Below are positions 46,444 through 56,405 of a stretch of 64,000 bases of DNA, piece after piece (position 1 is the first letter of the stretch; each line of letters begins with the position of its first letter). The notes below the pieces were generated by a model. That model worked only from the letters and a program-made list of their open reading frames with translations. It made no database searches and was not told the DNA's origin. Both the position numbers and the translations under genes were made by a program. This DNA comes from Xenorhabdus szentirmaii DSM 16338 (lineage in GTDB: Bacteria; Pseudomonadota; Gammaproteobacteria; Enterobacterales; Enterobacteriaceae), in the NCBI RefSeq assembly GCF_002632585.1, contig NZ_NIBV01000002.1, positions 1,534,613 to 1,598,612 of the forward strand, given 5' to 3'.

Positions 46444-47886
46444 ATGTCCAGACGGCTCAGAAGAACAAAAATCGTCACCACACTTGGCCCTGCTACAGAT
46501 CGTGACAATAATCTAGAAAAAGTTATCCGTGCGGGAGCCAATGTCGTCCGCCTCAATTTCTCTCATGGTGTCGCGGAAGATCATATCCAGCGTGCCAACA
46601 AAGTGCGTGAAATAGCAGCTCGTTTAGGCTGCAATGTTGCCATACTTGGCGATCTCCAAGGGCCTAAAATACGCGTATCCACCTTTAAGGAAGGGAAAAT
46701 ATTTCTGAATGTCGGGGATAAATTTCTGCTGGATGCAAATCTGGCCAAGGGAGAAGGCGATAAAGAAAAAGTCGGTATCGACTATAAAGGATTACCGTCT
46801 GATGTGACAGCCGGCGATATCCTGCTCTTGGATGACGGACGGGTTCAGTTGCGAGTTCTGGATGTCCAGGGCATGAAGGTCTATACAGAAGTGACTGTAG
46901 GCGGCCCACTTTCTAACAATAAAGGCATCAATAAATTAGGTGGGGGATTATCCGCCGAAGCACTGACGGAAAAAGATAAAGAAGATATTGTCACGGCTGC
47001 CAAAATCGGGGTTGATTATCTTGCTGTCTCCTTCCCCCGCTCAGGGGAAGACCTGAATTATGCCCGACGACTTGCCCGTGATGCGGGTTGCGAAACCCAA
47101 ATTGTCGCTAAAGTTGAACGAGCGGAAGCGGTGAGCAGCGACGAAATCATAGATGAAATCATTCTGGCTTCTGATGTTGTTATGGTTGCCCGTGGTGATT
47201 TGGGTGTTGAAATCGGTGACCCTGAACTGGTCGGTGTGCAGAAGAAACTGATCTGTCGTGCCCGTCAACTTAATCGTGTCGTCATTACTGCCACGCAAAT
47301 GATGGAATCGATGATTACCAATCCTATGCCAACCCGTGCTGAAGTGATGGATGTCGCCAACGCGGTATTGGATGGTACTGATGCCGTCATGCTTTCAGCA
47401 GAGACAGCAGCGGGTCAATATCCGGCAGAAACGGTGGCAGCGATGGCGCAAGTCTGTCTGGGTGCGGAAAAGATGCCGAGTATCAATGTCTCCAAACATC
47501 GTTTGGATATGACATTCGACAGCATTGAAGAAGCCATTGCAATGTCCACCATGTATGCCGCCAACCACCTGAACGGTGTGAAAGCCATTATCGCCATGAC
47601 CGAATCTGGGCGCACTGCCCGCATGATGTCCCGCATCAGTTCCGGACTGCCTATTTTTTCCATGTCCCGCCATGAGTCAACTTTAAACCGTACTGCATTA
47701 TACCGTGGCGTTACGCCTGTTTATTGCGGCTCTCACATTGACGGCATTGCGGCGGCAAATGAAGCAGTAAACCGCCTGCGTGATAAAGGCTATCTTGTTT
47801 CTGGTGATTTGGTATTGGTAACACAGGGGGATCAAATGGGAACCATCGGCAGCACCAACACCTGCCGCGTGCTTGAAGTAGAATAA
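46444..47886 (+). CDS. pykA: Pyruvate kinase II
   Basis: A 480-residue AMP-activated pyruvate kinase that makes ATP and pyruvate from phosphoenolpyruvate. [14 protein letters not shown] at the start, [10 protein letters not shown] (about 35-44), [10 protein letters not shown] with the catalytic Lys, [13 protein letters not shown] and TQMMESMI are the active-site elements. Length and position after hexR identify PykA and not PykF. The upstream 300 bases hold a promoter region but no gene. Confidence 0.96.
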   Translation: MSRRLRRTKIVTTLGPATDRDNNLEKVIRAGANVVRLNFSHGVAEDHIQRANKVREIAARLGCNVAILGDLQGPKIRVSTFKEGKIFLNVGDKFLLDANLAKGEGDKEKVGIDYKGLPSDVTAGDILLLDDGRVQLRVLDVQGMKVYTEVTVGGPLSNNKGINKLGGGLSAEALTEKDKEDIVTAAKIGVDYLAVSFPRSGEDLNYARRLARDAGCETQIVAKVERAEAVSSDEIIDEIILASDVVMVARGDLGVEIGDPELVGVQKKLICRARQLNRVVITATQMMESMITNPMPTRAEVMDVANAVLDGTDAVMLSAETAAGQYPAETVAAMAQVCLGAEKMPSINVSKHRLDMTFDSIEEAIAMSTMYAANHLNGVKAIIAMTESGRTARMMSRISSGLPIFSMSRHESTLNRTALYRGVTPVYCGSHIDGIAAANEAVNRLRDKGYLVSGDLVLVTQGDQMGTIGSTNTCRVLEVE

Positions 47887-47907
47887 CAACCGAACCCAAT
47901 AAACGGT

Positions 47908-47930
47908 GAAGGGGCTGATACCGCCCCTTC
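47908..47930. terminator. Hairpin between pykA and lpxM
   Basis: GAAGGGGC (47908-47915) and GCCCCTTC (47923-47930) form a stable stem between convergent genes. The following sequence is ATC-rich without a pure T-run. Confidence 0.7.
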
Positions 47931-47955
47931 ATCATCATTATTATTTATTGAGAAA

Positions 47956-48924
47956 TTAAAGATCGTTCCTTTTATAAGGTTCAATATCCCCTTCTTTACG
48001 TGTCTTGAGCAATTTTAGTATCCATGTATATTGCTCCGGATTCGGGGTAACCAAATTTTCCAGTTCCTCATTCATGCGACGGGCAATATAGGTATCATTC
48101 TGCCCTGCAATATCATCCATTGGGGGACGGATATAAATCTCCAACTGATGAGTCTGACAGTTATAAACCGGAAATAGCGGAACAACGGCTGCACGGCACA
48201 CTTTCATTAAACGACCAATCGCGGGCAATGTAGCCTTATAAGTCGCAAAAAAGTCAACGAATTCACTGTGTTCTTCACCGTGATCCTGATCAGGTAAATA
48301 ATACCCCCAATACCCTTCCCGAACGGAGGCAATAAAAGGTTTAATCCCTGCATCACGGGAATGCAGACGCCCCCCAAAATGATGACGGGCTTTATTCCAC
48401 AAATAATCCGCTACCGGATTCGATTGATGATGAAACATGGCCGATATATTTTGACCACGAGCCAGCAATAACATGGCAGGGATATCAACGGACCAACCGT
48501 GCGGAACCATAAAAATGACATTTTTGCCCTGCGCTTTCAAATCTTGAATAATTTCTTCGCCGTGCCATTGAGTGCGGGAAAGTATTGAATCCGCCCCTCG
48601 CAAACAAAGTTCCGCCAGCAAAACAAATGATTGAGGTGCAGTCGCAAACATGCGATCAATTAATTCTTCACGCTGTTGCTCTGTTAACTCAGGAAAACAA
48701 TAAATTAAATTGACTTTGGCCCGACGGCGTGCGCTTTTCGCTTTTCTCCCCGCCCAAACACCTATCTTAGCCAACATTGGGGAACGCCATTTTACCGGAA
48801 TATACGCTAATCCTGCCAAGACGCCCACACCAGCCCAAAGCCCCCAATAACGGGGATGCAAATAAGAACGATGAAATCGAGGTGTATATCCCAATTTACT
48901 ATCTGTATCTTTCTCTTTATTCAT
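47956..48924 (-). CDS. lpxM: Lipid A biosynthesis myristoyltransferase LpxM
   Basis: A 322-residue inner-membrane acyltransferase of the HtrB/MsbB family that adds the last secondary acyl chain to Kdo2-lipid A. A hydrophobic anchor lies at about 27-45 (YWGLWAGVGVLAGLAYIPV). The catalytic HX4D motif is in VPHGWSVDIPA (about 140-150). The LpxM call over LpxL rests on the pykA-lpxM-mepM order, which is the E. coli msbB order. It is 119 bases downstream of mepM with a terminator between. Confidence 0.93.
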   Translation of the reverse strand: MNKEKDTDSKLGYTPRFHRSYLHPRYWGLWAGVGVLAGLAYIPVKWRSPMLAKIGVWAGRKAKSARRRAKVNLIYCFPELTEQQREELIDRMFATAPQSFVLLAELCLRGADSILSRTQWHGEEIIQDLKAQGKNVIFMVPHGWSVDIPAMLLLARGQNISAMFHHQSNPVADYLWNKARHHFGGRLHSRDAGIKPFIASVREGYWGYYLPDQDHGEEHSEFVDFFATYKATLPAIGRLMKVCRAAVVPLFPVYNCQTHQLEIYIRPPMDDIAGQNDTYIARRMNEELENLVTPNPEQYTWILKLLKTRKEGDIEPYKRNDL

Positions 48925-48980
48925 GAGTTAACTCTGAGAATTCCAACACTCGCCTTCTAAACGCAAGTTTCCAACAAAAA

Positions 48981-49018
48981 ACATAAAAGCGGATGATATC
49001 AATCATCCGCTTTTATGT
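48981..49018 (-). terminator. Terminator of mepM
   Basis: A 17-bp perfect inverted repeat (48981-48997 and 49002-49018) with a 4-base loop. Its GC core AGCGGATGAT is flanked by A and T runs, so it works on either strand. It separates mepM from lpxM. Confidence 0.85.
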
Positions 49019-49043
49019 CTGTCAATAATTGAAAACCGGGCAC

Positions 49044-50354
49044 TTAATCCAGCAACAGTTGAGGTTTAATTTCCTTAACCATCGCAATATATTCAGCACG
49101 CTCTTTACCACTTAAGCCACCTGAACGCGGTAATTTTGCTGTAAGCGGATTAACAGGCTGTTGGTTATCCCAGAATTCGAAATGCAGGTGTGGACCTGTT
49201 GAACGCCCTGTATTACCTGATAATGCAATACGTTCACCCCGTTTCACTTTTTGCCCCGGTTGCACCAATATTTTTCTTAAGTGCATGTATCGGGTGGTAT
49301 ATTGGCGGCCATGGCGGATGGCAATAAAGTTTCCTGCTGCGCCATCAAATTTCGCCACCGTGATTTCCCCATCACCGACTGCCAAAACAGGCGTTCCCAC
49401 CGGCATGGCGAAATCGACACCTCTATGGGCGGTAACGCGTCCTGTAACTGGGTTTAAGCGGCGTGGATTAAAAGGGGATGAGACTCTGAACTGTTTGGTG
49501 GTAGGAAAACGCAGAAAGCCACGTTCCAGACCGGAAGCTGTACTATCGTAGAAACGGCCATCATTAGCCCGGAAAGCATAATAATCATTTCCGCCGCTTT
49601 GCAGGCGAACGCCCAGTAACTGGCTCTGTTCGCTCTTTCCATCCAGCATTTCACGAGATATCAGTACAGAAAAACGATCACCTTTACGCAACTTACGAAA
49701 GTCAATCTGCCATTGCAGTGCTTTCGTCACTTCTCTGGCTTCACTACTCGTTAACCCTGCTGAGAACGCGCTTCCGTTAAAACTACCATCCACAATACCG
49801 GTGATGACATTATTCTTCCACTCACCTTTTTGGTATTCCTTGGTTTCTTTAAAAGAATTACCTTCGCGGGTATACGTGCGGGTTTCACGACGTGATATAT
49901 CCCACGTCAACGCTTTCAGATTACCATTTTCATCGACGTCCCAAGACAACGACTGACCGATACCTAAATTACGCAAAGCGCCATACTGATTTGCCAACAA
50001 GGCCACATCAGAAGAATCAATTCCAAACTGCGTTAAAATTGAACTCAGTGTATCACCACTGGAAACAACATACTGATGGGGAACTGATTCTGCCGTCGTT
50101 CCCCCATCTTCATCACCAATCCCTTCATCGGGGAATTGTTCGTTAGCATCACCTGCTACATCATCTGTTGCGTCCGGGATTGTTTGGGGTGTACTGAGAA
50201 TAATGTTGCCTGTGCGCTCTTCCCGATCATGGAAGAGAACCGGCCGCCATACTGCGACAGCCAGAGTGACTAATGTCAACGAGCCAAGCATTATTTTGTG
50301 TGGCTTTGGCAGATTGTTGTATACCAGAACAATAGTTTTAGCTATCTGCTGCAC
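49044..50354 (-). CDS. mepM: Murein DD-endopeptidase MepM
   Basis: A 436-residue periplasmic hydrolase that cuts D-Ala-mDAP cross-links to let peptidoglycan grow. One N-terminal membrane anchor (about 20-40) is followed by a LysM segment (YVVSSGDTLSSILTQFGI, about 94-111). The C-terminal M23 peptidase has zinc ligands in HRGVDFAMPVG and GPHLHFEFWD. Gene order mepM-znuA is as in E. coli. znuA ends beside it on the same strand, 20 bases upstream, so mepM may be read with znuA. Confidence 0.95.
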   Translation of the reverse strand: MQQIAKTIVLVYNNLPKPHKIMLGSLTLVTLAVAVWRPVLFHDREERTGNIILSTPQTIPDATDDVAGDANEQFPDEGIGDEDGGTTAESVPHQYVVSSGDTLSSILTQFGIDSSDVALLANQYGALRNLGIGQSLSWDVDENGNLKALTWDISRRETRTYTREGNSFKETKEYQKGEWKNNVITGIVDGSFNGSAFSAGLTSSEAREVTKALQWQIDFRKLRKGDRFSVLISREMLDGKSEQSQLLGVRLQSGGNDYYAFRANDGRFYDSTASGLERGFLRFPTTKQFRVSSPFNPRRLNPVTGRVTAHRGVDFAMPVGTPVLAVGDGEITVAKFDGAAGNFIAIRHGRQYTTRYMHLRKILVQPGQKVKRGERIALSGNTGRSTGPHLHFEFWDNQQPVNPLTAKLPRSGGLSGKERAEYIAMVKEIKPQLLLD

Positions 50355-50374
50355 TAATAGAATTCCTTATTGTT

Positions 50375-51331
50375 TTAATTCAGACAACCCGCATATTGCT
50401 GTGACAGCTGAGTTATAAATTTCATATAGCTATCTTTATTCAATGCGATGTCACTGCCCAAAGGATCAAGTATTCCGATACGTACATCGGTGCCTTTTGC
50501 GATGGCATGAATGACAGCCGGTCTGAATTGAGGCTCAGCAAAAATGCACTTTGCTTTTTGCTCAACCAATTGTGTTCGTATGTAATGTAATTTCTGTGCT
50601 CCGGGTTGTATTTCAGGATTCACTGTAAAATACCCGATTGGAGCCATCTGGTAGTGTTTTTCAAAGTAATTGTATGCATCATGAAAAACAAAATACCCCT
50701 GCTTTCTCACAGGCTTTAAAATATTAGCAATATTCTTATCAGTTTGTACAAGCTGTCCATTGAATTTACGTAGGTTTACGTCTAATTGTTCCTTTTTTTG
50801 CGGATAAAGCACAACAAGTCGTTCATATATTGCCTGAGCGGCTTTCCCTGCAATCTCTGGCGAAAGCCAAATATGCATATTATATTCACCATGATGATGA
50901 TGTTCGTGATCAGTTTCATGTTTATGCTGATGCGATTCACCTGATTCATCATTATCTTCATCATTTTTTAATAATAATGGCTTAATAGTCGATAATTCAG
51001 CCAGTTCCAATTGTTTATTTTGCGCAATCTTACCGATAGGCTTCGCTAAAAAAGTTTCCATATCCGGGCCAATCCAGACAACCAAATCAGCCTGATTAAT
51101 TTTACGGACATCTAAAGGCCGTAACGCATAGTCATGCGGAGAAGATCCATCAGGCAAAAGGACTTGCGTACCTGTTACCCCCTCAGTCATAGCCGCAGCA
51201 ATAAATCCCAGCGGGCGGATAGACGTCACAACATCCGCCTGAGCAGAACAGTTCATTCCAACAACCAATGAAGATATCAATGCTGTTTTATAAAAAAATT
51301 TATGCGCGTATCTCTGTGATTTGTGTAACAT
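50375..51331 (-). CDS. znuA: Zinc ABC transporter periplasmic binding protein ZnuA
   Basis: A 318-residue zinc-binding protein. Signal peptide residues 1 to about 32 (VVGMNCSAQA). A His-rich acidic loop ESHQHKHETDHEHHHHGEYN (about 131-150) is the mark of ZnuA, and zinc ligands are expected in SSPHDYAL, the YNMHIWLSPE His and FHDAYNYF. It hands zinc to ZnuB/ZnuC in the inner membrane. Divergent from znuCB across a Zur-like palindrome. Confidence 0.95.
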   Translation of the reverse strand: MLHKSQRYAHKFFYKTALISSLVVGMNCSAQADVVTSIRPLGFIAAAMTEGVTGTQVLLPDGSSPHDYALRPLDVRKINQADLVVWIGPDMETFLAKPIGKIAQNKQLELAELSTIKPLLLKNDEDNDESGESHQHKHETDHEHHHHGEYNMHIWLSPEIAGKAAQAIYERLVVLYPQKKEQLDVNLRKFNGQLVQTDKNIANILKPVRKQGYFVFHDAYNYFEKHYQMAPIGYFTVNPEIQPGAQKLHYIRTQLVEQKAKCIFAEPQFRPAVIHAIAKGTDVRIGILDPLGSDIALNKDSYMKFITQLSQQYAGCLN

Positions 51332-51363
51332 AAGATGAATATTCCATGCAGAAAGAACAAGTG

Positions 51364-51380
51364 ATGTTATACTATAACAT
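51364..51380. promoter_or_regulatory. Zur-like operator between znuA and znuC
   Basis: ATGTTATA-C-TATAACAT is a perfect 8+1+8 palindrome. It sits in the divergent znuA/znuC region, where Zur represses both units when zinc is plentiful. It resembles the E. coli Zur box (GAAATGTTATANTATAACATTTC-like core). It also overlaps an upstream in-frame ATG of znuC, which argues for the later start. Confidence 0.8.
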
Positions 51381-51417
51381 TAAAGTGATTCTGCAAGATA
51401 CTTTTAACACGTCAACT

Positions 51418-52167
51418 ATGATTACCTTAAAAAATATTACGGTTGAGTTTGGTAACCGCAAAGTATTAAACAATATTTCTTTCAATCTGAGTCAGGGAAA
51501 AATCCTAACGCTGATCGGCCCGAATGGTGCAGGAAAATCAACATTGGTGCGTGTCGTTCTCGGCTTAGTCCAGCCCACCACAGGCACAATCGAACACAGT
51601 CAGGTACTGAAAATTGGCTATGTTCCCCAAAAGATTAACCTTGATCCTACACTTCCTTTGACAGTCAAACGCTTCATGATGCTCAGGCCCAAGGTCAAAA
51701 CATCAGATATTATGCCTGTACTGAACAGGGTCAACGCCGGGCATTTGTTAGAACAACCCATGCAAAAACTGTCAGGCGGAGAAACTCAGCGTGTTTTGCT
51801 CGCCAGAGCCTTGCTCAATCATCCCCAACTTTTGGTTCTGGATGAACCGACACAAGGTGTGGATGTCAATGGTCAATTAGCACTTTATGATTTAATCAAT
51901 CAGATTAGAACTGAACTTAATTGCGCGGTGCTTATGGTATCTCATGACCTGCATTTGGTAATGGCGAAAACAGATGAAGTTTTATGCCTTAATCAACACA
52001 TTTGCTGCTCCGGTACACCGGAAGTGGTGTCAATGCATCCAGAATTCATCGCAATGTTTGGCCGCCACGGTGCTGAGCAACTGGCTGTTTATCGTCACCA
52101 CCACAATCATCATCATGATCTGAGGGGAAAAATTATTTTGAAAAAGGGTGGAGAACCGCGTCGATGA
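51418..52167 (+). CDS. znuC: Zinc ABC transporter ATP-binding protein ZnuC
   Basis: A 249-residue ABC ATPase. Walker [11 protein letters not shown]-loop VPQK, signature LSGGETQR, Walker [13 protein letters not shown] and H-loop VSHD are all present. The C-terminal His-rich [11 protein letters not shown] is typical of ZnuC. The frame extends 24 codons upstream through the Zur palindrome, but [12 protein letters not shown] matches the family start. It overlaps znuB by 4 bases (ATGA). Confidence 0.94.
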   Translation: MITLKNITVEFGNRKVLNNISFNLSQGKILTLIGPNGAGKSTLVRVVLGLVQPTTGTIEHSQVLKIGYVPQKINLDPTLPLTVKRFMMLRPKVKTSDIMPVLNRVNAGHLLEQPMQKLSGGETQRVLLARALLNHPQLLVLDEPTQGVDVNGQLALYDLINQIRTELNCAVLMVSHDLHLVMAKTDEVLCLNQHICCSGTPEVVSMHPEFIAMFGRHGAEQLAVYRHHHNHHHDLRGKIILKKGGEPRR

Positions 52168-52952
52168 TTGAATTATTACTTCCCGGTTGGCTGGCAGGGA
52201 TTTTATTGGCAATTTCCGCAGGCCCTCTTGGTTCTTTCGTGGTCTGGCGAAAAATGTCTTATTTTGGTGACACGTTGGCGCATGCTTCATTACTTGGTGT
52301 AGCATTTGGTTTTTTACTGCATCTAGATACTTTTTATGTCGTGATTGCCGTTACACTGATATTAGCGGTGATTTTAGTCTGGCTCGAAAAACGCCCGCAA
52401 TTGGCGGTTGACACATTACTGGGTATTCTGGCTCACAGCGCGCTATCTCTGGGTTTGGTCGTTGTCAGCTTCATGACCAACGTACGGGTCGATATGATGT
52501 CATATTTGTTCGGGGATTTGCTGTCCGTCACTTATGAAGATCTCGTCTTGATTGCAATAGGTGTTGCAATTGTGACCGGGTTATTGATATGGCAATGGCG
52601 TGCGTTATTGTCAATGACAGTCAGCCAAGATTTGGCATTTGTTGACGGGATTAAAATCCAGCGCCTCAGGATATTATTAATGTTAGTGACGGCATTAACC
52701 ATTGGTCTGGCGATGAAATTCGTTGGTGCGTTAATCATCACTTCCCTGCTGATCATTCCTGCTGCAACTGCCCGCCGCTTTTCACGTACACCAGAACAAA
52801 TGGCGGTTTTTGCCATTATTGTCGGGATGCTTTCTGTGACGGGAGGGTTGACATTATCAGCATTTTATAACACACCAGCCGGGCCTTCTGTTGTGCTTTG
52901 TGCCGCTATGTTATTCGCGTTGAGTCTGACGAGTAAAGCAACAGCAAACTAA
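52164..52952 (+). CDS. znuB: Zinc ABC transporter permease ZnuB
   Basis: A 262-residue polytopic inner-membrane protein with about 8 hydrophobic segments ([20 protein letters not shown] at the start). [11 protein letters not shown] is the coupling-region signature of the ABC-3 permease family. Forms the ZnuBC transporter. Translationally coupled to znuC by the ATGA overlap. Confidence 0.95.
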   Translation: MIELLLPGWLAGILLAISAGPLGSFVVWRKMSYFGDTLAHASLLGVAFGFLLHLDTFYVVIAVTLILAVILVWLEKRPQLAVDTLLGILAHSALSLGLVVVSFMTNVRVDMMSYLFGDLLSVTYEDLVLIAIGVAIVTGLLIWQWRALLSMTVSQDLAFVDGIKIQRLRILLMLVTALTIGLAMKFVGALIITSLLIIPAATARRFSRTPEQMAVFAIIVGMLSVTGGLTLSAFYNTPAGPSVVLCAAMLFALSLTSKATAN

Positions 52953-53014
52953 TCTTTATCCTTTAACAGCCTTCGCTCTTTCAGAGAAAAAGGCTGCTAT
53001 TGGCATTCCAAAGA

Positions 53015-53060
53015 CAATGAACAAGGGCTATAGCAAATTTGCTATAGCCCTTGTTCATTG
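53015..53060. repeat. 46-bp perfect palindrome with no loop
   Basis: The 23 bases at 53015-53037 (starting CAATGAACAAGGGCTATAGC) are the exact reverse complement of 53038-53060. There is no spacer and no T-run. It lies between the convergent genes znuB and ruvB. It may work as a two-way transcription barrier or extrude as a cruciform. Confidence 0.9.
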
Positions 53061-53182
53061 ATGTGCCCCACCCTCATTATGGAGAGTGCAGATTGTGGAC
53101 AGTGCCGAATTTGTTTTTTTATCCACTTTTCTGGCTTATGAACTCTTTTATGGCTCAATAGGTTATAAACTAACGGGCAAAT

Positions 53183-54190
53183 TTACTCATTTTCTTTACT
53201 TAAACCAAAATGCCGATAAGCATGATTCGTCGCAATTCGGCCTCGCGGTGTTCTCTGGATAAACCCTTGCTGGATCAAAAATGGCTCGAGGACATCTTCA
53301 ATGGTTTCCCGCTCTTCACCAATCGCCGCGGCCAAGTTATCCAGCCCGACCGGCCCGCCCATAAATTTATCAATAATGGCAACCAGCAACTTACGGTCAA
53401 GGTAATCAAACCCTGCTGAGTCAACGTTCAGCATATTGAGAGCCTGAGCGGCAATATCACTGTTCACTGAACCATTGCCCTTGACCTCAGCGAAATCACG
53501 TACACGGCGCAATAAACGGTTTGTAATGCGGGGCGTGCCACGGGAACGCATTGCGATTTGCCTTGCCCCGTCTTCAGAAATATCCAATCCCATATAGTGG
53601 GCGCTGCGGGAAACAATGCTTTGCAAATCATCGACATTGTAAAATTCGAGCCGTTGTACGATACCGAACCGGTCGCGCAATGGTGAAGTTAAAGAACCCG
53701 CTCGTGTAGTCGCGCCAACCAAAGTAAACGGAGGAAGATCAATCTTGATGGAACGGGCGGCAGGCCCTTCCCCAATCATGATATCGAGCTGGTAATCTTC
53801 CATCGCAGGATAGAGGATCTCTTCCACAACGGGGGATAAACGGTGGATTTCATCAATGAACAGAACATCATGAGGTTCCAGATTGGTCAGCATGGCCGCG
53901 AGATCACCGGCCTTTTCCAATACAGGGCCCGATGTTGTACGGAGATTAACCCCCATTTCATTTGCAACAATATTTGCCAATGTGGTTTTACCCAATCCCG
54001 GGGGACCAAAAATCAATAAATGATCCAGTGCATCACCGCGCTGACGTGCCGCCTGAATAAAAATTTCCATCTGTTCGCAAACGTGGGGTTGCCCGACATA
54101 TTCAGACAAAAATTTTGGCCGGATAGCGCGATCAATGGCTTCATCATCTTGCAGAACCCCTGCTGAAACCAAACGGTCAGCTTCAATCAT
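53183..54190 (-). CDS. ruvB: Holliday junction branch-migration ATPase RuvB
   Basis: A 335-residue AAA+ motor that pumps DNA through RuvA at Holliday junctions. Walker [10 protein letters not shown] (about 62-70), Walker B DEIHRL, sensor GATTRAGSL, and the C-terminal winged helix [20 protein letters not shown] at 54190 is chosen because GGAG precedes it and MIEADRL is the family start; a GTG lies one codon upstream. It begins 16 bases after ruvA, in a ruvAB operon. Confidence 0.97.
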   Translation of the reverse strand: MIEADRLVSAGVLQDDEAIDRAIRPKFLSEYVGQPHVCEQMEIFIQAARQRGDALDHLLIFGPPGLGKTTLANIVANEMGVNLRTTSGPVLEKAGDLAAMLTNLEPHDVLFIDEIHRLSPVVEEILYPAMEDYQLDIMIGEGPAARSIKIDLPPFTLVGATTRAGSLTSPLRDRFGIVQRLEFYNVDDLQSIVSRSAHYMGLDISEDGARQIAMRSRGTPRITNRLLRRVRDFAEVKGNGSVNSDIAAQALNMLNVDSAGFDYLDRKLLVAIIDKFMGGPVGLDNLAAAIGEERETIEDVLEPFLIQQGFIQRTPRGRIATNHAYRHFGLSKENE

Positions 54191-54206
54191 CACTCAACTC
54201 CTGCAA

Positions 54207-54833
54207 TTACAAAGCTGCACGAAGCGCTTCACGTATCAGCGTTTCACAATCTGCGCCCGGTTTCGCCACTTTGCTCACCATCCGGCTGGCTTCTTGTGGT
54301 TTATAGCCCAAAGAAACCAATGCTGCCGCAGCTTCTGCTTCAATATCAGCATCAGAATTCTTTTGGTTGGCGGTCGCCGGCAAATTGATGTCATTACTTT
54401 GATTACTTTGATTAAAGAGATCACCATTCAGGCCTTTAAAGCGATCTTTCATTTCTACCACCAGTCTTTCAGCCGTTTTTTTACCGACTCCCGGCAGTTT
54501 AACCAATGATGAGATGGATTCTTGCTCAATCGCCATTACAAATTGCTGGGCAGACATACCAGAAAGGATAGCCAGTGCCAATTTTGGCCCGACACCATTG
54601 ACCTTAATCAGCTCACGGAAGAGCGCCCGTTCCTGCTTATCATTAAAGCCATATAACAACTGGGCATCTTCACGTACAATAAATTGTGTAAATAAGATAG
54701 CTTCTTGACCAATCTCAGGCAGTTCATAAAAACAGGTCATTGGCATATGAACTTCATAACCGACACCGTTAGTTTCCAATAAAACCAATGGCGGCTGTTT
54801 TTCCAATACAGTTCCTCTTAAACGCCCTATCAC
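54207..54833 (-). CDS. ruvA: Holliday junction DNA-binding protein RuvA
   Basis: A 208-residue protein. Domain I ([20 protein letters not shown]) is the OB fold, domain II has two helix-hairpin-helix motifs ([28 protein letters not shown]) and domain III (about 160-208) contacts RuvB. The tetramer holds the junction flat for RuvB. Confidence 0.97.
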   Translation of the reverse strand: MIGRLRGTVLEKQPPLVLLETNGVGYEVHMPMTCFYELPEIGQEAILFTQFIVREDAQLLYGFNDKQERALFRELIKVNGVGPKLALAILSGMSAQQFVMAIEQESISSLVKLPGVGKKTAERLVVEMKDRFKGLNGDLFNQSNQSNDINLPATANQKNSDADIEAEAAAALVSLGYKPQEASRMVSKVAKPGADCETLIREALRAAL

Positions 54834-54882
54834 TGTTTACCCCCTGAAAATAAAAATAAATCGTTCCGCTAGCTTATAGCAC

Positions 54883-54907
54883 AAAAAAAGCTGGACGTAT
54901 ATCCAGC
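54883..54907 (-). terminator. Terminator of ruvC
   Basis: On the minus strand GCTGGA (54907-54902) and TCCAGC (54895-54890) form a stem followed by seven T. It lies just after the ruvC stop, so ruvC and ruvAB are likely separate transcripts. Confidence 0.85.
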
Positions 54908-54913
54908 ATTCAA

Positions 54914-55435
54914 TTATTTCAAACGCCCTCGCGTTAAATTTAATCTTGCATCCCCAACCCGCAACAAATTTTGGCTGAGATGGCAATGCGTAATGGCGAT
55001 AGCCAGAGCATCGGCAGCATCTGCCTGTGGATTGGCCGACAGCTTCAACATTGAGCGTACCATATGCTGGATCTGGCTTTTTTCCGCCGCACCGGTGCCT
55101 ACCACGGTCTGCTTCACCTGACGGGCTGCATATTCAAAGACCGGAATAGTCTGGTTCGCCGCAGCAACAATGGCGACGCCACGGGCTTGCCCCAATTTCA
55201 GGGCTGAATCCGGATTTTTTGCCATGAAAACCTGCTCTATCGCAAAGGCATCAGGCTGGAATTGCGTGATGATTTCAGTCACGCCCGCATAAATTCTTTG
55301 CAAACGGCTGGGCAAATCATCTACTTTTGTTCGAATGCAACCGCTGCCAATATAGATAAGTTGCCGTCCTTGCTGACGGATAACACCATATCCCGTCACT
55401 CTGGAGCCGGGATCAATACCAAGGATAATCGCCAT
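54914..55435 (-). CDS. ruvC: Holliday junction resolvase RuvC
   Basis: A 173-residue endonuclease that cuts Holliday junctions at symmetric sites. Acidic active-site residues: Asp in [14 protein letters not shown] (residue 8), Glu in FAIEQVF (about 67), and the pair in [13 protein letters not shown] (about 138-141). Length matches E. coli RuvC. yebC lies upstream on the same strand, 196 bases away, with repeats in the gap. Confidence 0.97.
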   Translation of the reverse strand: MAIILGIDPGSRVTGYGVIRQQGRQLIYIGSGCIRTKVDDLPSRLQRIYAGVTEIITQFQPDAFAIEQVFMAKNPDSALKLGQARGVAIVAAANQTIPVFEYAARQVKQTVVGTGAAEKSQIQHMVRSMLKLSANPQADAADALAIAITHCHLSQNLLRVGDARLNLTRGRLK

Positions 55436-55446
55436 ATCGACTTATT

Positions 55447-55479
55447 CACCTAGTCTTCGCCTAGTCATCACCTAGATAT
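55447..55479. repeat. Three imperfect 11-bp tandem repeats
   Basis: CACCTAGTCTT, CGCCTAGTCAT and CACCTAGATAT follow one another directly. They are in the ruvC leader, within 45 bases of its start. Confidence 0.5.
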
Positions 55480-55502
55480 GTGCCATATGATATGGGATAA
55501 AA

Positions 55503-55612
55503 CGTTAGAGAAAGCGCTCTTACCCGTCATCTTTCAAGTTGCAGCTTTGCTGGCCGCATCTTGAAATCCAATGAAAATCCACTGGGTATACAGCAGAAGC
55601 ACTTTCTCTACG
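55503..55612. repeat. ERIC-like palindromic intergenic repeat
   Basis: The outer ends AGAGAAAGCGCT (55507-55518) and AGCACTTTCTCT (55598-55609) are mirrored with one mismatch. Inside, TACCC/GGGTA and TTTCAAG/CTTGAAA are mirrored as well. The string CCGTCATCTTTCAAGTTGCA is the kind seen in ERIC/IRU-type elements of Photorhabdus, Xenorhabdus and Yersinia. It is a short non-coding repeat of about 110 bases between yebC and ruvC. Confidence 0.5.
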
Positions 55613-55631
55613 CTGTGAACCCTGACGTTAA

Positions 55632-56375
55632 TTACAGCAAGGCTGCAACTTCATCAGAAATTTCACCATTGTGATAAACTTCTTGCACATCATCAGAATC
55701 TTCAAGCATATCGATCAGACGAAGTAATTTAGGTGCAGTATCCGCATCCAATTCTGCCTTGGTGGATGGGATCATGGAAACTTCAGCCGAATCCGCCTTG
55801 AAGCCCGCGGCATCCAGCGCATCTTTAACTTCTCCGAAAGACTCCGGAGTAGTATAGACATCAATCGCGCCATCTTCATAAGTTTCAACGTCGTCAGCAC
55901 CCGCTTCCAACGCAGCTTCCATGACGGCATCTTCATCCAGGCCCGGTGCGTAGGAAATGACCCCTTTTTTGGTGAACAGATAAGAAACCGAGCCGTCTGT
56001 ACCCAAGTTACCGCCGGTTTTGGTGAACGCATGGCGAACTTCAGAAACAGTACGGTTGCGGTTATCACTCAAGCATTCAACCATTACCGCTGTACCACCC
56101 GGACCGTAACCTTCATAGATGATGGTTTCCATGTTATCTGCTTCATCATTCCCAACACCACGGGCAATCGCGCGATTCAGCGTATCGCGGGTCATGTTGT
56201 TGGACAAAGCTTTATCGACTGCTGCACGCAAACGAGGGTTAGAAGCCGGATCACCACCGCCCAGACGCGCTGCTGTAACCAATTCACGGATAACTTTGGT
56301 GAAAATTTTACCGCGTTTTGCATCCTGCGCAGCTTTGCGGTGTTTGGTATTGGCCCATTTACTATGACCTGCCAT
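55632..56375 (-). CDS. yebC: YebC family transcriptional/translational factor
   Basis: A 247-residue YebC/PmpR/TACO1 protein. [20 protein letters not shown] is the signature start, and [20 protein letters not shown] is conserved. YebC_I proteins bind rRNA and ease ribosome stalling at proline-rich stretches; older work called them DNA-binding regulators. It precedes ruvC as in E. coli. Confidence 0.96.
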   Translation of the reverse strand: MAGHSKWANTKHRKAAQDAKRGKIFTKVIRELVTAARLGGGDPASNPRLRAAVDKALSNNMTRDTLNRAIARGVGNDEADNMETIIYEGYGPGGTAVMVECLSDNRNRTVSEVRHAFTKTGGNLGTDGSVSYLFTKKGVISYAPGLDEDAVMEAALEAGADDVETYEDGAIDVYTTPESFGEVKDALDAAGFKADSAEVSMIPSTKAELDADTAPKLLRLIDMLEDSDDVQEVYHNGEISDEVAALL

Positions 56376-56405
56376 GAATATATCTCCGATAAAACGTCTT
56401 GTAGA

